DNA of 64,000 nt from Porphyromonas circumdentaria (GCF_900167105.1 NZ_FUXE01000003.1:1-64000), one strand, 5' to 3'. Positions 18,090 through 27,762 are shown, numbered from the stretch's first letter. Numbers and translations are program-made. Notes: generated from the letters alone by a model not told the origin.

Positions 18090-19595
18090 TTACTCCTCTT
18101 TAGGTGCTTCTGCTGGTTCATAGGCCCCTATGGTTGGAGCACTGGCGCGAGAGCGTCCGAGCAAATCAGTCGCAAGTGCGCCTACTGCTTTTTCTACAAA
18201 AGGAGCTTCTGGTAGAGGGCGGTAATCGTAGATGAAATTATAGGTATTCTTCTTCCTGTCTCTTCCTGTGTTGTGGTACACTTTGTCCAATGGAAGAGTC
18301 GCCTCTATGCAATTGTGAAATATATTCCAAAGGTCGATAGGCGTGCGCAAGTAACTGTTTCTAATTTGGATAAAGCGAAGTAAGTTGTCCCCGAATTGAA
18401 GCTCTCCTCCTGAGGGTGTTTTTCCAGCCAAGCGTTGTACAGAATAGGAACCATCTACAACCGTATTGCTTATTTCGAGTGATGAACTTGATGCGTTGTC
18501 CTCGACATTGTAATGAAGAGCTCCTCCCTGTCTATTATCCCAAGGGTATAGATTGATTATAGAGCAGTGGTTCAAAACGTATTTTCCTCCATTAAAATCG
18601 AGTGTACTCAAGAGCGTGTTGGAGCATTCGCAATTCTCCATCTCGATAGTGCCATAGTGTGCATAAAGAGCATTGCCCTTCATATTTGTAATAATGGTGC
18701 CTTTCATCGAGAGAGAACTTCCCTCTTGATGGGGAGTTGCATAGAGCTTTACACCGCCACGTCCATTGCGTAGGGTAGTGTAGTGTAGAAGGTTATTACT
18801 GCTTGTGGTGGCAAAAAGAAGATACTCCCACTGACCTGGGATTAGGCGGTAATTAACCTTGGGGATCAGATTGTCTCTTCTGAGTCCTTCAAACATTATG
18901 CGCTGTTCTGCTGTGCCCAATGCCCGTAAAGAACCGTATACAGAAATATGAGCTTTGTCTCCCATGAGAATATGGGTCCCAGATTCCATTGTAAGAGTGG
19001 CACCCTCGGCAACGACGAGACTGTCAACTATATATATTGGTCGCTCGGCAGTCAGGGTTGTATCTTTTTGAATCAGTAGCTCAGAGTATTGGTATATGTT
19101 CTGACGATAAGCCTCCAAATGTATTTTTTGCTCTTTCTGCTCTAACTTAAAAATAATGTCATCCTCCTGCAGCTCTGGCAGATTAGAGGCTCCCTCGGGA
19201 AAAGTTGCTTCGAGGAAAATAAAGATGCTATCCTTACCTGGTAGGGTGATGTTTTGAAAATGGCTACCACTACGACCATCTACATTGATGCGAAAACCAC
19301 TTTCGGGGCTTCCTTTTAGACGTATCTCTTGTAGCTTTACCGCCAAAGGATTGCGGTTATATACCATTACTCCGAAAGTGGAGGAAGACAAGCGAGAGAA
19401 GAGCGTGTCTAAACGCACCGTGTCTGCCGAGAAGTATAGTTGTACAGAAGGCCCTGTGGCAAATTGGTTATAGTGGTCTGTGCACTGTAGATTCACTAAA
19501 AGAAAGAGAGCAGAGCATGCTATGCTTAGCAGGCAAAAAAGATATTTTCTTAGCCCTCTTTTTCTTTTTGCCGTTATTTCTTGTTCTAATATCAT
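18090..19595 (-). CDS. Beta-helix repeat lipoprotein-like protein
   Basis: A 501-residue protein not tied to a known function. A hydrophobic N-terminal segment (about residues 18-38) ends in NLQC, a plausible lipobox, so it is likely envelope-bound. The middle (residues about 190-400) has short repeating beta-type turns ('TLTMESGTHILMGDKAHISVYGSLRALGT', 'GNALYAHYGTIEMENCECSNT', each shorter than a full rung pair), typical of right-handed parallel beta-helix proteins of Bacteroidales. The ends are Pro/Ala-rich. It is followed closely by mnmD. A promoter-like box lies upstream at 19685-19692. Confidence 0.7.
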   Translation of the reverse strand: MILEQEITAKRKRGLRKYLFCLLSIACSALFLLVNLQCTDHYNQFATGPSVQLYFSADTVRLDTLFSRLSSSTFGVMVYNRNPLAVKLQEIRLKGSPESGFRINVDGRSGSHFQNITLPGKDSIFIFLEATFPEGASNLPELQEDDIIFKLEQKEQKIHLEAYRQNIYQYSELLIQKDTTLTAERPIYIVDSLVVAEGATLTMESGTHILMGDKAHISVYGSLRALGTAEQRIMFEGLRRDNLIPKVNYRLIPGQWEYLLFATTSSNNLLHYTTLRNGRGGVKLYATPHQEGSSLSMKGTIITNMKGNALYAHYGTIEMENCECSNTLLSTLDFNGGKYVLNHCSIINLYPWDNRQGGALHYNVEDNASSSSLEISNTVVDGSYSVQRLAGKTPSGGELQFGDNLLRFIQIRNSYLRTPIDLWNIFHNCIEATLPLDKVYHNTGRDRKKNTYNFIYDYRPLPEAPFVEKAVGALATDLLGRSRASAPTIGAYEPAEAPKEE

Positions 19596-19684
19596 TTTCC
19601 TGATAACTTAATTATAAAGGAGAACAGCTCGAAGGAGTAAAAAGTCCTCTTATTACAGTATGAAGAGGCTAAAACTACTACTGA

Positions 19685-19692
19685 CAAAAATA
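19685..19692 (-). promoter_or_regulatory. Promoter -7 box (TATTTTTG) before the beta-helix gene
   Basis: Minus-strand TATTTTTG matches TAnnTTTG about 90 nt upstream of the start at 19595. It may drive the beta-helix protein, mnmD and possibly genes beyond. Confidence 0.4.
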
Positions 19693-19771
19693 TAATAACC
19701 TCCCGTGTAGATAACGACGTGGCTCTCGCTTTTGTTGCATTTGTCCATAGAGGGTCAGCTAAAAAGAAGTG

Positions 19772-21076
19772 TTAGATAGAGGTGCAAGTATTGGAAGCGA
19801 TTAGGTGTTTACCCCAGGCACACGAGCTGCATTTCTGCAGAGAACAATACTTTTCCCAAAGCTCTATTATAGCTTGCCCCTCAAAAGCATTTGCAATATC
19901 TATTCCCTCCGTTGTAAAGAGCTTGGTTATGTTATTCTCTTCTGGACGTATCTGCTCTGCCCACCTTTTGACATCTGTGTAGCAAGAGAGAGTTTGCTGT
20001 TTAGCCAAGAATAGACGATAGGGCAGTAGCACGTTGATAAGCATAATATCACTCGAAGAGCGAGAGGTCTTACCGATAGAGCGAGAGGTTTTTTCTCCAA
20101 ATCGATAGTGTTTTTGCCAGTATTCAGAGGGGGGTATAGACAAAATCTCCAAAGCCCTCTTACTCTCTTTGAGTTCTGAAAAAACACTCTCTAAGAGAGG
20201 GTAACGATGGCGTAGATTAGCCATTTGTGCCAAACGCCTGTGAGGAAATACGCTCGGGCGCAGGCGTAATAAACGCAATCGATGCGCAGAAATAGGGGTT
20301 AGCTGATATTTAGCACGTAAAAAGCTGTATTCCTCTTGCAAGTGAGCATTGTATTCGTCGGCAGGGGATTCCTCTAAAAGTCCTGCTTGTCCCAGATAGA
20401 GAGCCTCCAACTGATCTAAACGATTGGTATGTTTGCGAAGAATACGCATCGGAAGAGAGCGGGCTATTGCCTCAAAAGCATCGTTATTTACTTTGGTGCC
20501 CCAATAACGCATGATGAGTATATGCAGGGTCTCCGATATATCCTCTCCCGTAGAAGCATATATTTGCTCTATTCTCTCTGCTTTTTGGTGCATACGTTCA
20601 TGGAAAAGATATTCTTTCCAATCCTTTTCGACCGCCAGAGGTAATAGCTGTAGCTGTCCAGCACAACGAAGTCGAGAGCTTTTTTCTTCCTGTAAAGAAG
20701 TCGCTTGTTTAACCTGATTTTCTGATAACGTCATGATACAAGAGAATATGGGTAAGCCGTTGACTCTGCTATATACAGGCTTATCATTCTCAAGGATTAC
20801 ATGTAAAATAGTATTGTCATAAAGAGGGTCCTCATGATGCCGATGCTTGTACCACTCAGAGGCGTAACGATGTATCTCTACATTTCCAGCCCATACGATA
20901 GCACCTATTCTTATTTTGGCATTGAAGAAATCAGGTCCAGCGTTAGGGTTGGGCGTTCCAGGGTTCAAGACCTCAATCGGGTGGGGACGTTCATACTCCT
21001 CTGTGTTGAAGAAAGAAAGAGATTGGTAGAGCCTTTGATGCCAAATGAATTGAAGTAGATGTTCATTTTGTTTCAT
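19772..21076 (-). CDS. DUF2851 family protein
   Basis: A 434-residue protein of the DUF2851 family, found almost only in Bacteroidetes; the function is unknown. The conserved N-terminal block 'NPGTPNPNAGPDFFNAKI', then 'WAGNVEIHRYASEWYKH' and 'YDNTILHVILEND', are the family signature and suggest a compact alpha/beta fold with His/Asp residues. The C-terminal end has a cysteine cluster (YCSLQKCSSCAWGKHLI), possibly a metal site. No signal peptide. It lies on the same strand as manC, 51 nt after it. Confidence 0.85.
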   Translation of the reverse strand: MKQNEHLLQFIWHQRLYQSLSFFNTEEYERPHPIEVLNPGTPNPNAGPDFFNAKIRIGAIVWAGNVEIHRYASEWYKHRHHEDPLYDNTILHVILENDKPVYSRVNGLPIFSCIMTLSENQVKQATSLQEEKSSRLRCAGQLQLLPLAVEKDWKEYLFHERMHQKAERIEQIYASTGEDISETLHILIMRYWGTKVNNDAFEAIARSLPMRILRKHTNRLDQLEALYLGQAGLLEESPADEYNAHLQEEYSFLRAKYQLTPISAHRLRLLRLRPSVFPHRRLAQMANLRHRYPLLESVFSELKESKRALEILSIPPSEYWQKHYRFGEKTSRSIGKTSRSSSDIMLINVLLPYRLFLAKQQTLSCYTDVKRWAEQIRPEENNITKLFTTEGIDIANAFEGQAIIELWEKYCSLQKCSSCAWGKHLIASNTCTSI

Positions 21077-21127
21077 CGATAGTAACTTTCGCTTATGTGA
21101 GTATCAAAGACTCTCTTCTTTCGGTAT

Positions 21128-22213
21128 TTAGATATATTCCTCTCCAAATTGTAGCTGTGCAGAAGTCATGAGAGCTTTGACCCGTTGCTCATCATCTTTA
21201 TCACACACCATGAGCACATTGTCGTGCTCTGCTATGATACAGTTCGATACGCCATGCACTACCACTATACGGTCTTTGTTGAAAAGGCTTACCACGTTGT
21301 CGCTTGCCTTGGAGAAGATACAGCGCGTGTTAAGGGCAGCATTTCCGTTGTTATCCTTTTCTGCCAACTCATGTACAGCCCCCCACGTACCCAAGTCTGC
21401 CCATCCGAAGTCTCCAGGGAGCACACGCACGTTTTTGGCCTTTTCCATGATGGCATAGTCTATCGATATGTTGGGGCAGTTGGCAAAGTTCTCTTTTATA
21501 AAGTCTTTTTCCAGTTCGGTTCCATACACCTCTTCTCTCGAAGATAAAATCTCGGTTATCTCGGGCGCATGAGTTGCGAAAGCGGAGAGAATTGTCTGCA
21601 TATTCCAAGCAAACATACCGCTGTTCCAGAGAAAGTCTCCGCTCTTTACAAAGATTTCCGCCATTTCTAAGTTCGGTTTCTCGGTAAAGAGTTTAACCTT
21701 TATAAAACCCTCGTCTTGATTATCGCCGTCCATCTGGATATAACCGTAGCCTGTCTCGGCTCTGTGTGGCATGATACCCAGCGTAACAAGGGCATTATGA
21801 TCTTGTACATAGTGGAGCGACTTTAGGGCTAACTCCTTAAAACGAGCGTTGTTGAGGATTACATGATCTGAGGGGGTAACGAATACGTTGGCATCTGCAC
21901 AACGAGAACGAATGCGGTAAAGGGCATAAGCAATACAAGGGGCTGTGTTGCGACGCATAGGTTCGGCTAAAACCTGTTCCTCTTTCAAATCGGGCAGTTG
22001 GCGCAAAGTCTCCTCGATATACACCTCGTTGGTTACTATATATATGTTCTCTTTCGGCACGAAAGAGGCTACACGCTGATACGTTTGTTGTAAAAGGGTT
22101 TTCCCTGTTCCAAAGAAATCTAAAAACTGTTTGGGCTTATCCTTTCTACTAACAGGCCAGAAACGACTTCCTATGCCTCCCCCCATGATAATGCAGAAAA
22201 ACTTGTTAATCAT
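21128..22213 (-). CDS. manC: Mannose-1-phosphate guanylyltransferase
   Basis: Makes GDP-mannose from mannose 1-phosphate and GTP, the precursor for mannose- and fucose-containing glycans. The 361-residue protein starts with the nucleotidyltransferase motif MGGGIGSRFWPVSRKDKPKQF (residues 10-30, conserved in the family), and has 'VTPSDHVI', 'FTEKPN' and 'WNSGMFAWN'. It lacks the fused C-terminal isomerase cupin found in bifunctional enzymes. A promoter-like TATCTTTG box lies at 22249-22256, with no gene upstream on this strand. Confidence 0.94.
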   Translation of the reverse strand: MINKFFCIIMGGGIGSRFWPVSRKDKPKQFLDFFGTGKTLLQQTYQRVASFVPKENIYIVTNEVYIEETLRQLPDLKEEQVLAEPMRRNTAPCIAYALYRIRSRCADANVFVTPSDHVILNNARFKELALKSLHYVQDHNALVTLGIMPHRAETGYGYIQMDGDNQDEGFIKVKLFTEKPNLEMAEIFVKSGDFLWNSGMFAWNMQTILSAFATHAPEITEILSSREEVYGTELEKDFIKENFANCPNISIDYAIMEKAKNVRVLPGDFGWADLGTWGAVHELAEKDNNGNAALNTRCIFSKASDNVVSLFNKDRIVVVHGVSNCIIAEHDNVLMVCDKDDEQRVKALMTSAQLQFGEEYI

Positions 22214-22248
22214 TGTCTCTGTTCTTTAGGTTAATATTTCATATGCTG

Positions 22249-22256
22249 CAAAGATA
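22249..22256 (-). promoter_or_regulatory. Promoter -7 box (TATCTTTG) for manC
   Basis: Minus-strand TATCTTTG is an exact TAnnTTTG match about 35 nt upstream of manC. The expected transcript start is near 22240. Confidence 0.55.
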
Positions 22257-22535
22257 CATGAATAATTGAGCTTAGCTACACTTTGCCAAAGAGAGAAGAT
22301 AGCTTCTGTAAAGAGCTTTCTTTGGTATCGGACAAAATGACCTCTCTCCTCGTCTTTCCAAAAGTTGAGTTGTTGCGATTGTTTGATGAAACTTTAGGGA
22401 AGAAAAGAGCTAATTGGAGAGATTTTTTCGATTTTTCTTCTGAGTATTACAGTATAGAAAGGTATAAGAGCATGGTTAATTCTTCATGGAGAGTCTGAAA
22501 TGTGCTATAAACTAATTGATTAGGTATTGTAGAAA

Positions 22536-22735
22536 AAAGTTTTTACTCCGTACTATAAACTTGATAAGCTTCGAAAAAAAACTCTATATGCAGATTGCAA
22601 ATATATATATTCAATCTAAATATATGTATATGCAATCTGAAAATATATATACGCAATCTGAATATAGAGATTTGCTAAGGTGAAAAAGAAGTTTGGACAA
22701 GAACTCTTAGAACTTTTAGATAGGAGGATAGCAGC
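22536..22735. repeat. Intergenic AT-rich repeat element, copy 2
   Basis: The core at about 22591-22670 holds four 21-22-bp units such as TTCAATCTAAATATATGTAT and TGCAATCTGAAAATATATAT, opening with an inverted partial unit (CAGATTG). The flanks GTTTTTACTCC and GGTGAAAAAGAAG correspond to the arms of copy 1. It lies about 360 bp upstream of dnaK. I see nothing else definite in 22257-23094; a 71-codon frame there looks spurious, and no CIRCE-type operator is present before dnaK. Confidence 0.6.
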
Positions 22736-23094
22736 TAAGAGAGAAGTGTAGAGAAGAGTTTCCCGATTATCCTTGATGTTTGAGTGTGTAACCCAATTAG
22801 CCTTTCGATAATTGTGTAGTGGTTGTTACATCAAGCCAGTAGTCTCGAAAATAGAAGGATTTTTTTGCACGATCTATACATTAAGGTAGGGCTTTCTTTT
22901 TCTCTGTTCAATTTTCTTCTCCTTGTTATTGCTTCGCTTTGCGACAAGGGTACATCTTTTTTTCTCAAATCCTTTTAGAGGATGGAGTAGGTCTACTTTG
23001 GCACGGTAGTTGTATTTTCTCAGATGTAAGTTTTTCTGAACTCTTTTTTAGAGTAAGGAATTAAATAGGAAAATAAAAGAAAGGAAAATATATT

Positions 23095-24999
23095 ATGTCA
23101 AAGATTATCGGAATCGATTTAGGAACAACGAACTCATGCGTATCTGTACTTGAGGGAAATGAACCTATTGTTATCGCAAACAGTGAAGGAAAACGAACCA
23201 CTCCCTCGATTGTCGCTTTTGTAGAGGGTGGAGAGCGTAAGGTGGGCGACCCAGCCAAGCGTCAAGCTATTACCAATCCAACTAAGACCATCTACTCTAT
23301 TAAGCGTTTCATGGGAGAGACCTATGACCAAGCTGCCAAGGAGATAGACCGTGTGCCCTTCAAAATTGCAAAGGGAGACAACAATACTCCTCGTGTAGAC
23401 ATCGATGGTCGCCTCTACACACCACAGGAAATCTCGGCAATGATTCTCCAAAAGATGAAGAAAACAGCCGAAGATTATTTAGGTCAAGAAGTAACCGAAG
23501 CAGTTATTACCGTACCTGCTTACTTTAACGACTCTCAACGTCAGGCAACAAAAGAAGCAGGGGAGATTGCAGGTCTCAAGGTGCGTCGTATCGTAAACGA
23601 ACCTACAGCTGCCTCATTGGCTTATGGTCTTGATAAGGCTAACAAGGATATGAAGATTGCCGTGTTCGACTTAGGGGGAGGTACTTTCGATATCTCAATC
23701 TTGGAGTTGGGCGATGGAGTTTTTGAAGTAAAGTCTACCAATGGAGATACCCACTTGGGAGGTGATGATTTCGACCACGTAATTATCGACTGGTTGGCAG
23801 AAGAGTTCAAGGCTGATGAGGGTATAGACCTCCGCCAAGACCCAATGGCTCTCCAACGTTTGAAAGAGGCTGCCGAAAAGGCAAAGATTGAGCTTTCAAG
23901 CTCTAACAGCACAGATATCAACTTGCCTTATATTATGCCTGTTAACGGTATTCCTAAGCACTTGGTGAAGACCCTTACAAAGGCTAAGTTTGAGCAGTTG
24001 GCAGACCGCCTCATCCAAGCGTGTGAGGCTCCTTGTATGCAAGCTCTCAAAGATGCAGGTCTTTCGGCTTCTCAAATCGATGAAGTAATTCTTGTAGGTG
24101 GTTCTACCCGTATCCCTGCCATCCAAGAGAAGGTACAAAAGATATTCGGCAAGGCTCCTTCTAAGGGCGTTAACCCTGACGAAGTTGTGGCTATCGGTGC
24201 TGCTATCCAAGGTGGGGTATTGACAGGTGAAGTGAAGGACGTATTGCTCCTCGACGTTACTCCTCTATCTCTTGGTTTGGAAACTTTGGGTGGTGTCATG
24301 ACACACCTCATCGAAGCAAATACAACTATTCCTACCAAGAAGAGTCAGGTGTTTAGTACAGCGGCAGACAATCAGCCTTCGGTAGAAATCCACGTATTGC
24401 AGGGAGAGCGTTCTATGGCTAAGGATAATAAGAGTATCGGCCGCTTCAACCTCGATGGTATTACTCCTGCGCCTCGTGGAGTACCTCAAATCGAAGTAAC
24501 ATTCGATATCGATGCCAATGGTATTCTCAACGTTTCGGCAGTCGATAAGGCTACGGGTAAGGAGCAGAAGATCCGTATTGAGGCTTCCAGCGGTTTGAGC
24601 GAAGAAGAAATTGCTCGTATGAAAGCCGATGCTCAGGCCAATGCCGATGCCGACAAGCAGACCAAAGAGCGCATCGAGAAGATAAACCAAGCCGATAGCA
24701 TGATTTTCCAAACCGAAAAACAGCTCAACGACCTTGGTGATAAGCTCCCAGCCGACAAGAAAGCGCCTATCGAAGCGGCTCTTCAGAAGCTCAAAGATGC
24801 TCATAAGAGCGAGGATATTGCAGCTATCGACAAAGCTATGGAAGAGTTGAACACAGCTTTCCATGCTGCCAGCGAAGAGATGTACAAGAACACTGGTGCA
24901 GGTCCCGAAGCAGGTGCCGCAGGTCCTAACCCAGGAGCCAACACCTCCGCTAATAAGGGCGAAGATATCTCGGATGCAGACTTTGAAGAAGTGAAGTAA
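23095..24999 (+). CDS. dnaK: Molecular chaperone DnaK (Hsp70)
   Basis: Hsp70 chaperone, ATP-driven, cytosolic. The 634-residue protein has the ATPase domain start '[16 protein letters not shown]', the phosphate-2 region '[18 protein letters not shown]', and '[11 protein letters not shown]'; then the linker '[13 protein letters not shown]' and the substrate-binding domain. The C-terminus is Gly/Ala/Asn-rich and ends in an acidic EVK tail typical of DnaK. The gene stands alone, without grpE or dnaJ next to it, and ends at a good terminator. It is the last gene before the integrated element. Confidence 0.98.
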   Translation: MSKIIGIDLGTTNSCVSVLEGNEPIVIANSEGKRTTPSIVAFVEGGERKVGDPAKRQAITNPTKTIYSIKRFMGETYDQAAKEIDRVPFKIAKGDNNTPRVDIDGRLYTPQEISAMILQKMKKTAEDYLGQEVTEAVITVPAYFNDSQRQATKEAGEIAGLKVRRIVNEPTAASLAYGLDKANKDMKIAVFDLGGGTFDISILELGDGVFEVKSTNGDTHLGGDDFDHVIIDWLAEEFKADEGIDLRQDPMALQRLKEAAEKAKIELSSSNSTDINLPYIMPVNGIPKHLVKTLTKAKFEQLADRLIQACEAPCMQALKDAGLSASQIDEVILVGGSTRIPAIQEKVQKIFGKAPSKGVNPDEVVAIGAAIQGGVLTGEVKDVLLLDVTPLSLGLETLGGVMTHLIEANTTIPTKKSQVFSTAADNQPSVEIHVLQGERSMAKDNKSIGRFNLDGITPAPRGVPQIEVTFDIDANGILNVSAVDKATGKEQKIRIEASSGLSEEEIARMKADAQANADADKQTKERIEKINQADSMIFQTEKQLNDLGDKLPADKKAPIEAALQKLKDAHKSEDIAAIDKAMEELNTAFHAASEEMYKNTGAGPEAGAAGPNPGANTSANKGEDISDADFEEVK

Positions 25000-25031
25000 T
25001 TACGCTCATAAAAGAGCATCAAATAAATAGT

Positions 25032-25066
25032 AAATAGCAGTAAGATAACAACTTACTGCTATTTTT
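25032..25066 (+). terminator. Terminator after dnaK
   Basis: AAATAGCAGTAAG (25032-25044) pairs with CTTACTGCTATTT (25052-25064), followed by TTATTTTC. A 13-bp perfect stem with a 7-nt loop. Confidence 0.9.
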
Positions 25067-25100
25067 ATTTTCTGTAGCTTCTCGTATTTCTTCGTTTTCT

Positions 25101-25129
25101 ATCGATTTTAGTCGTATATTTGTACCATA
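25101..25129 (+). other. Likely attL of the integrated element
   Basis: The core TATTTGTACCATA (25117-25129) recurs exactly at 37123-37135, the other side of the integrase-relaxase-cargo block, and the 11-16 bases to its left are also similar (ATCGATTTTAG here, ATCGATTTCAG there). The core sits in a TAnnTTTG promoter-like sequence (TATATTTG, 25115-25122), a known preference of Bacteroidetes integrases such as IntDOT (GTANNTTTGC). A second TATTTGTGCC follows at 25128-25137, and two GCGACTTA repeats 22 bp apart lie at 25138-25145 and 25160-25167, possibly protein-binding sites. Confidence 0.6.
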
Positions 25130-25209
25130 TTTGTGCCGCGACTTATTAGTGTATAAAGTGCGACTTAAATAAAAACATAATTTGATTATCAGATAGATAC
25201 GAAAATCGT

Positions 25210-25764
25210 ATGCCAGCTGCAAAATTTCAGATTGAGCGAAAGTGTGAATTGTGTGGGAAGACCTTTCTTGCCAAGACAATCACATCGAGATATTGTTCTA
25301 TACAATGCTCAAGGTCTGCGTATTCAGAAAAGAAGCGAGAGGAAAAGTTGGAAGAGCTACGACGAGAGAGGGCTGCAAAGGTTCCCAAGGATCAACCCTA
25401 CCTCTCTATCTCCGATGCTATTGCTCTATACGACGTTTGCAGAGATACACTATATCGACTCGTCAGAAGTAAGGCTCTCCGAAGTTATAACTTGGGAAAA
25501 AGGATGACTCGCATCTGTAGAGAGGATTTAGAACGCAACTTTAATCTGAGGCCTGTTGATGAACAAAAGCAGAGAACAAGAAATGAGTCTAAACTTTACA
25601 ATCTTGAGCCAGAGTATTGTTACACGATCGGTGAAATAACAGCCAAGTTTGGTGTTACGGAAGGCACGGTATATAAGCATATTAGGAAATTTTCCATTCC
25701 TATAAGGCAGATTGGCAATTATGTCTATGCCCCAAAGTCAGAGATAGACCAACTGTACAAATAA
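25210..25764 (+). CDS. Zinc-ribbon and double HTH protein next to the integrase
   Basis: A 184-residue DNA-binding protein. Cysteines in 'CELCGKTF' (residues about 12-19) and 'YCSIQCS' (28-34) form a zinc-ribbon-like pair. Two helix-turn-helix segments follow: 'LSISDAIALYDVCRDTLYRL' near residue 65 and 'YTIGEITAKFGVTEGTVYKH' near 137. It is the first gene inside the element and stops 12 nt before the integrase. Small HTH proteins beside integrases often steer excision, so a directionality factor or regulator is possible; this is inference. Confidence 0.7.
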   Translation: MPAAKFQIERKCELCGKTFLAKTITSRYCSIQCSRSAYSEKKREEKLEELRRERAAKVPKDQPYLSISDAIALYDVCRDTLYRLVRSKALRSYNLGKRMTRICREDLERNFNLRPVDEQKQRTRNESKLYNLEPEYCYTIGEITAKFGVTEGTVYKHIRKFSIPIRQIGNYVYAPKSEIDQLYK

Positions 25765-25776
25765 CCTTAGATACAC

Positions 25777-27039
25777 ATGAGAAAAGAATTACATAACACG
25801 AAAGTAACTGTGCGACTTCGCAAGAGTGCATATCGTAATGAGTGGTATCTCTACATTGAGAGTTACCCAGTCTACACTGCGGGTAAATCCGAGCCACAAC
25901 GTGTCCGTGAGTATCTCAACCGCATAGTAACTACGGTAGTCTGGGATAAAACTCGGACTGCACGGACAACATCTTCGAGCAAATCGTACAAACCCAAGCG
26001 AGATTTGAATGGAGTGATACAGTGCAAAAGCGAGGTCGATCAAGAAGCTTGTATTTATGCCGATGAGGTGCGAAAGCTCCGTCAAAGAGAATACGATAAT
26101 GCCGATTTGTACAGCGATGCAGATACGGCACAGGCGGAGCAAAAGGAACGTTTACAACAAAATTTCATTGCTTATTTTCGAGAGGCGATGTATAAACGAC
26201 ACAAAAATAGCTCCACTTCTATTCTTGTCAATTGGAAGAGAGCTCTGGATTTTCTTAAAATGTATGCGGGAGAAAATTTGCCGTTTTTCAAAATCGACAA
26301 TGCTTTTGCCGAAGAGTACAAACGTTTCCTTTTGACAGCTCCTCGTGGAGGGAATAAATGTGGTACTATTTCTCACAATACGGCATCCACTTATTTTTCT
26401 ATTTTCAAGGCAGCTCTTAAACAGGCATTTATAGATGGTTACCTAATCGTTGATATATCCGCCAAAATAAAAGGTATTCAGGAACAGGAGTCTCGCCGTG
26501 AATACCTTACCGTAGAGGAGTTAAATACGCTTGCTTCAACCCCTTGTGATCGTGAGGTGATGAAACGGGCAGCTCTTTTCTCTGCTCTGACAGGATTACG
26601 CCACTGTGATATTCAGAAACTAAAGTGGAAAGAGATTAACATGGATGGAGAACAGCCGAGGTTACATTTCACTCAAAAGAAGACCAAGGGGGTGGAGTAT
26701 ATGCCTATTTCGGAACAAGCCTTACAACTATGTGGAGAACGAAGATTGCCAGAACAATTGGTTTTTGAAGACCTGCCTAATCCGTCATGGATTTCTAAAC
26801 CCCTAAAGCGTTGGATAGAGGCTGCAGGCATCAAAAAGTCCATAAGCTTTCATTGCTTCCGCCACTCCTACGCGACTCTACAACTTGCCAGCGGTACAGA
26901 CATTTATACCGTAAGCAAGATGCTGGGACATACGAATGTGAAGACAACGCAAATCTATGCAAAGGTGGTCGATGAAAAGAAAAACAAGGCGGCACAAGCC
27001 ATAAAATTGGATACGATAGAGACAAAGACTCAGGAATAA
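25777..27039 (+). CDS. Tyrosine-type site-specific integrase
   Basis: Integrase/recombinase that should move the surrounding element. The 420-residue protein has the catalytic residues Arg275 (TGLRHCDI), His359-x-x-Arg362 (HCFRH), His385 (GHTN) and the nucleophile Tyr394 (QIYAKV). A SAM-like core-binding domain lies about residues 130-225, preceded by an N-terminal region like the arm-binding domain of Bacteroidetes integrases. All catalytic residues are present, so it looks active. Position near one end of the block, beside the likely attL, fits its role. Confidence 0.95.
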   Translation: MRKELHNTKVTVRLRKSAYRNEWYLYIESYPVYTAGKSEPQRVREYLNRIVTTVVWDKTRTARTTSSSKSYKPKRDLNGVIQCKSEVDQEACIYADEVRKLRQREYDNADLYSDADTAQAEQKERLQQNFIAYFREAMYKRHKNSSTSILVNWKRALDFLKMYAGENLPFFKIDNAFAEEYKRFLLTAPRGGNKCGTISHNTASTYFSIFKAALKQAFIDGYLIVDISAKIKGIQEQESRREYLTVEELNTLASTPCDREVMKRAALFSALTGLRHCDIQKLKWKEINMDGEQPRLHFTQKKTKGVEYMPISEQALQLCGERRLPEQLVFEDLPNPSWISKPLKRWIEAAGIKKSISFHCFRHSYATLQLASGTDIYTVSKMLGHTNVKTTQIYAKVVDEKKNKAAQAIKLDTIETKTQE

Positions 27040-27059
27040 CCTCACAAAAATGAATAAAG

Positions 27060-27758
27060 ATGCAGTCTAAGTACTTTGAATATATAATTGTTTATTTATC
27101 CGTCTTGCTGGCGTGTGCCTTAATTGGTATAATTGTGAGATTTGTTTTTGTCTCGGCTGAAGTTGACGAATTTACTGCAACCGTAATTTTCTGGATTGTT
27201 ACAGGTGTAGGTATCATTCTCTATTCAGCCCTGATGCTTCTGATTGACGGCTTGCTCACCGCTATTGTGAAGAAGTTTTTCCCTCACAAGTATTCTCCAT
27301 CATCACTTCGAAAAAAGAGAGAAGTTGAGCAGAATTGGGACAAAAAGAGTATAGAGACTGAATTTATTCAGGAGATACGAGTTAGCCAACAGCGTAAACA
27401 AAGCGATAAATCAAAAGAGAAGTTGGAGATAGCCATCTCCTATACACAGCATGAATTTGCCCCTTATGTCTCTGATGACGATTTGATACAACTTTGTCAA
27501 CACATTACAGCTTATTCAGAAGGAAATATCTTACAAAACCCTCAACCCGTCAGGGTAGCAAAGCTTGCTTCTTTAGACCTATATCATTTCGGCTGGAATA
27601 TTTGGAAACATTTTAGTATCGGCAAACAAGACGAGGTTGCTCTTTTCCTCAAGCTTGTTTTTGCCGATGCATTAAAAGACGTTGAGCCCGACACCATCAA
27701 AAGCCACCTCAAAGACGATGAACAAAAAGGGCTAATCAAGATTCAGAAAAATCTATAA
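27060..27758 (+). CDS. Membrane protein of unknown function in the element
   Basis: I do not recognise this 232-residue protein. Two membrane helices lie at about residues 9-31 and 40-68, then a basic cytosolic segment ('HKYSPSSLRKKREVEQNW') and a soluble C-terminal domain of about 130 residues with no known motif ('DDDLIQLCQHITAYSEGN', 'LYHFGWNIWKHF'). It lies 20 nt after the integrase and reads in the same direction, so is probably co-transcribed. A role tied to the element, such as transfer or maintenance, is possible. Confidence 0.6.
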   Translation: MQSKYFEYIIVYLSVLLACALIGIIVRFVFVSAEVDEFTATVIFWIVTGVGIILYSALMLLIDGLLTAIVKKFFPHKYSPSSLRKKREVEQNWDKKSIETEFIQEIRVSQQRKQSDKSKEKLEIAISYTQHEFAPYVSDDDLIQLCQHITAYSEGNILQNPQPVRVAKLASLDLYHFGWNIWKHFSIGKQDEVALFLKLVFADALKDVEPDTIKSHLKDDEQKGLIKIQKNL

Positions 27759-27762
27759 AAAA

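Noticed and set aside
22283-22498. 71-codon open frame before dnaK
   Set aside because: No similarity or motif I recognise, no promoter or conserved start, and composition like the surrounding non-coding sequence.
22591-22670. CRISPR-like array in the AT-rich repeat
   Set aside because: The units are directly adjacent with no unique spacers and no cas genes are nearby.
23000-23094. Search for a CIRCE operator upstream of dnaK
   Set aside because: No TTAGCACTC-type inverted repeat is present.
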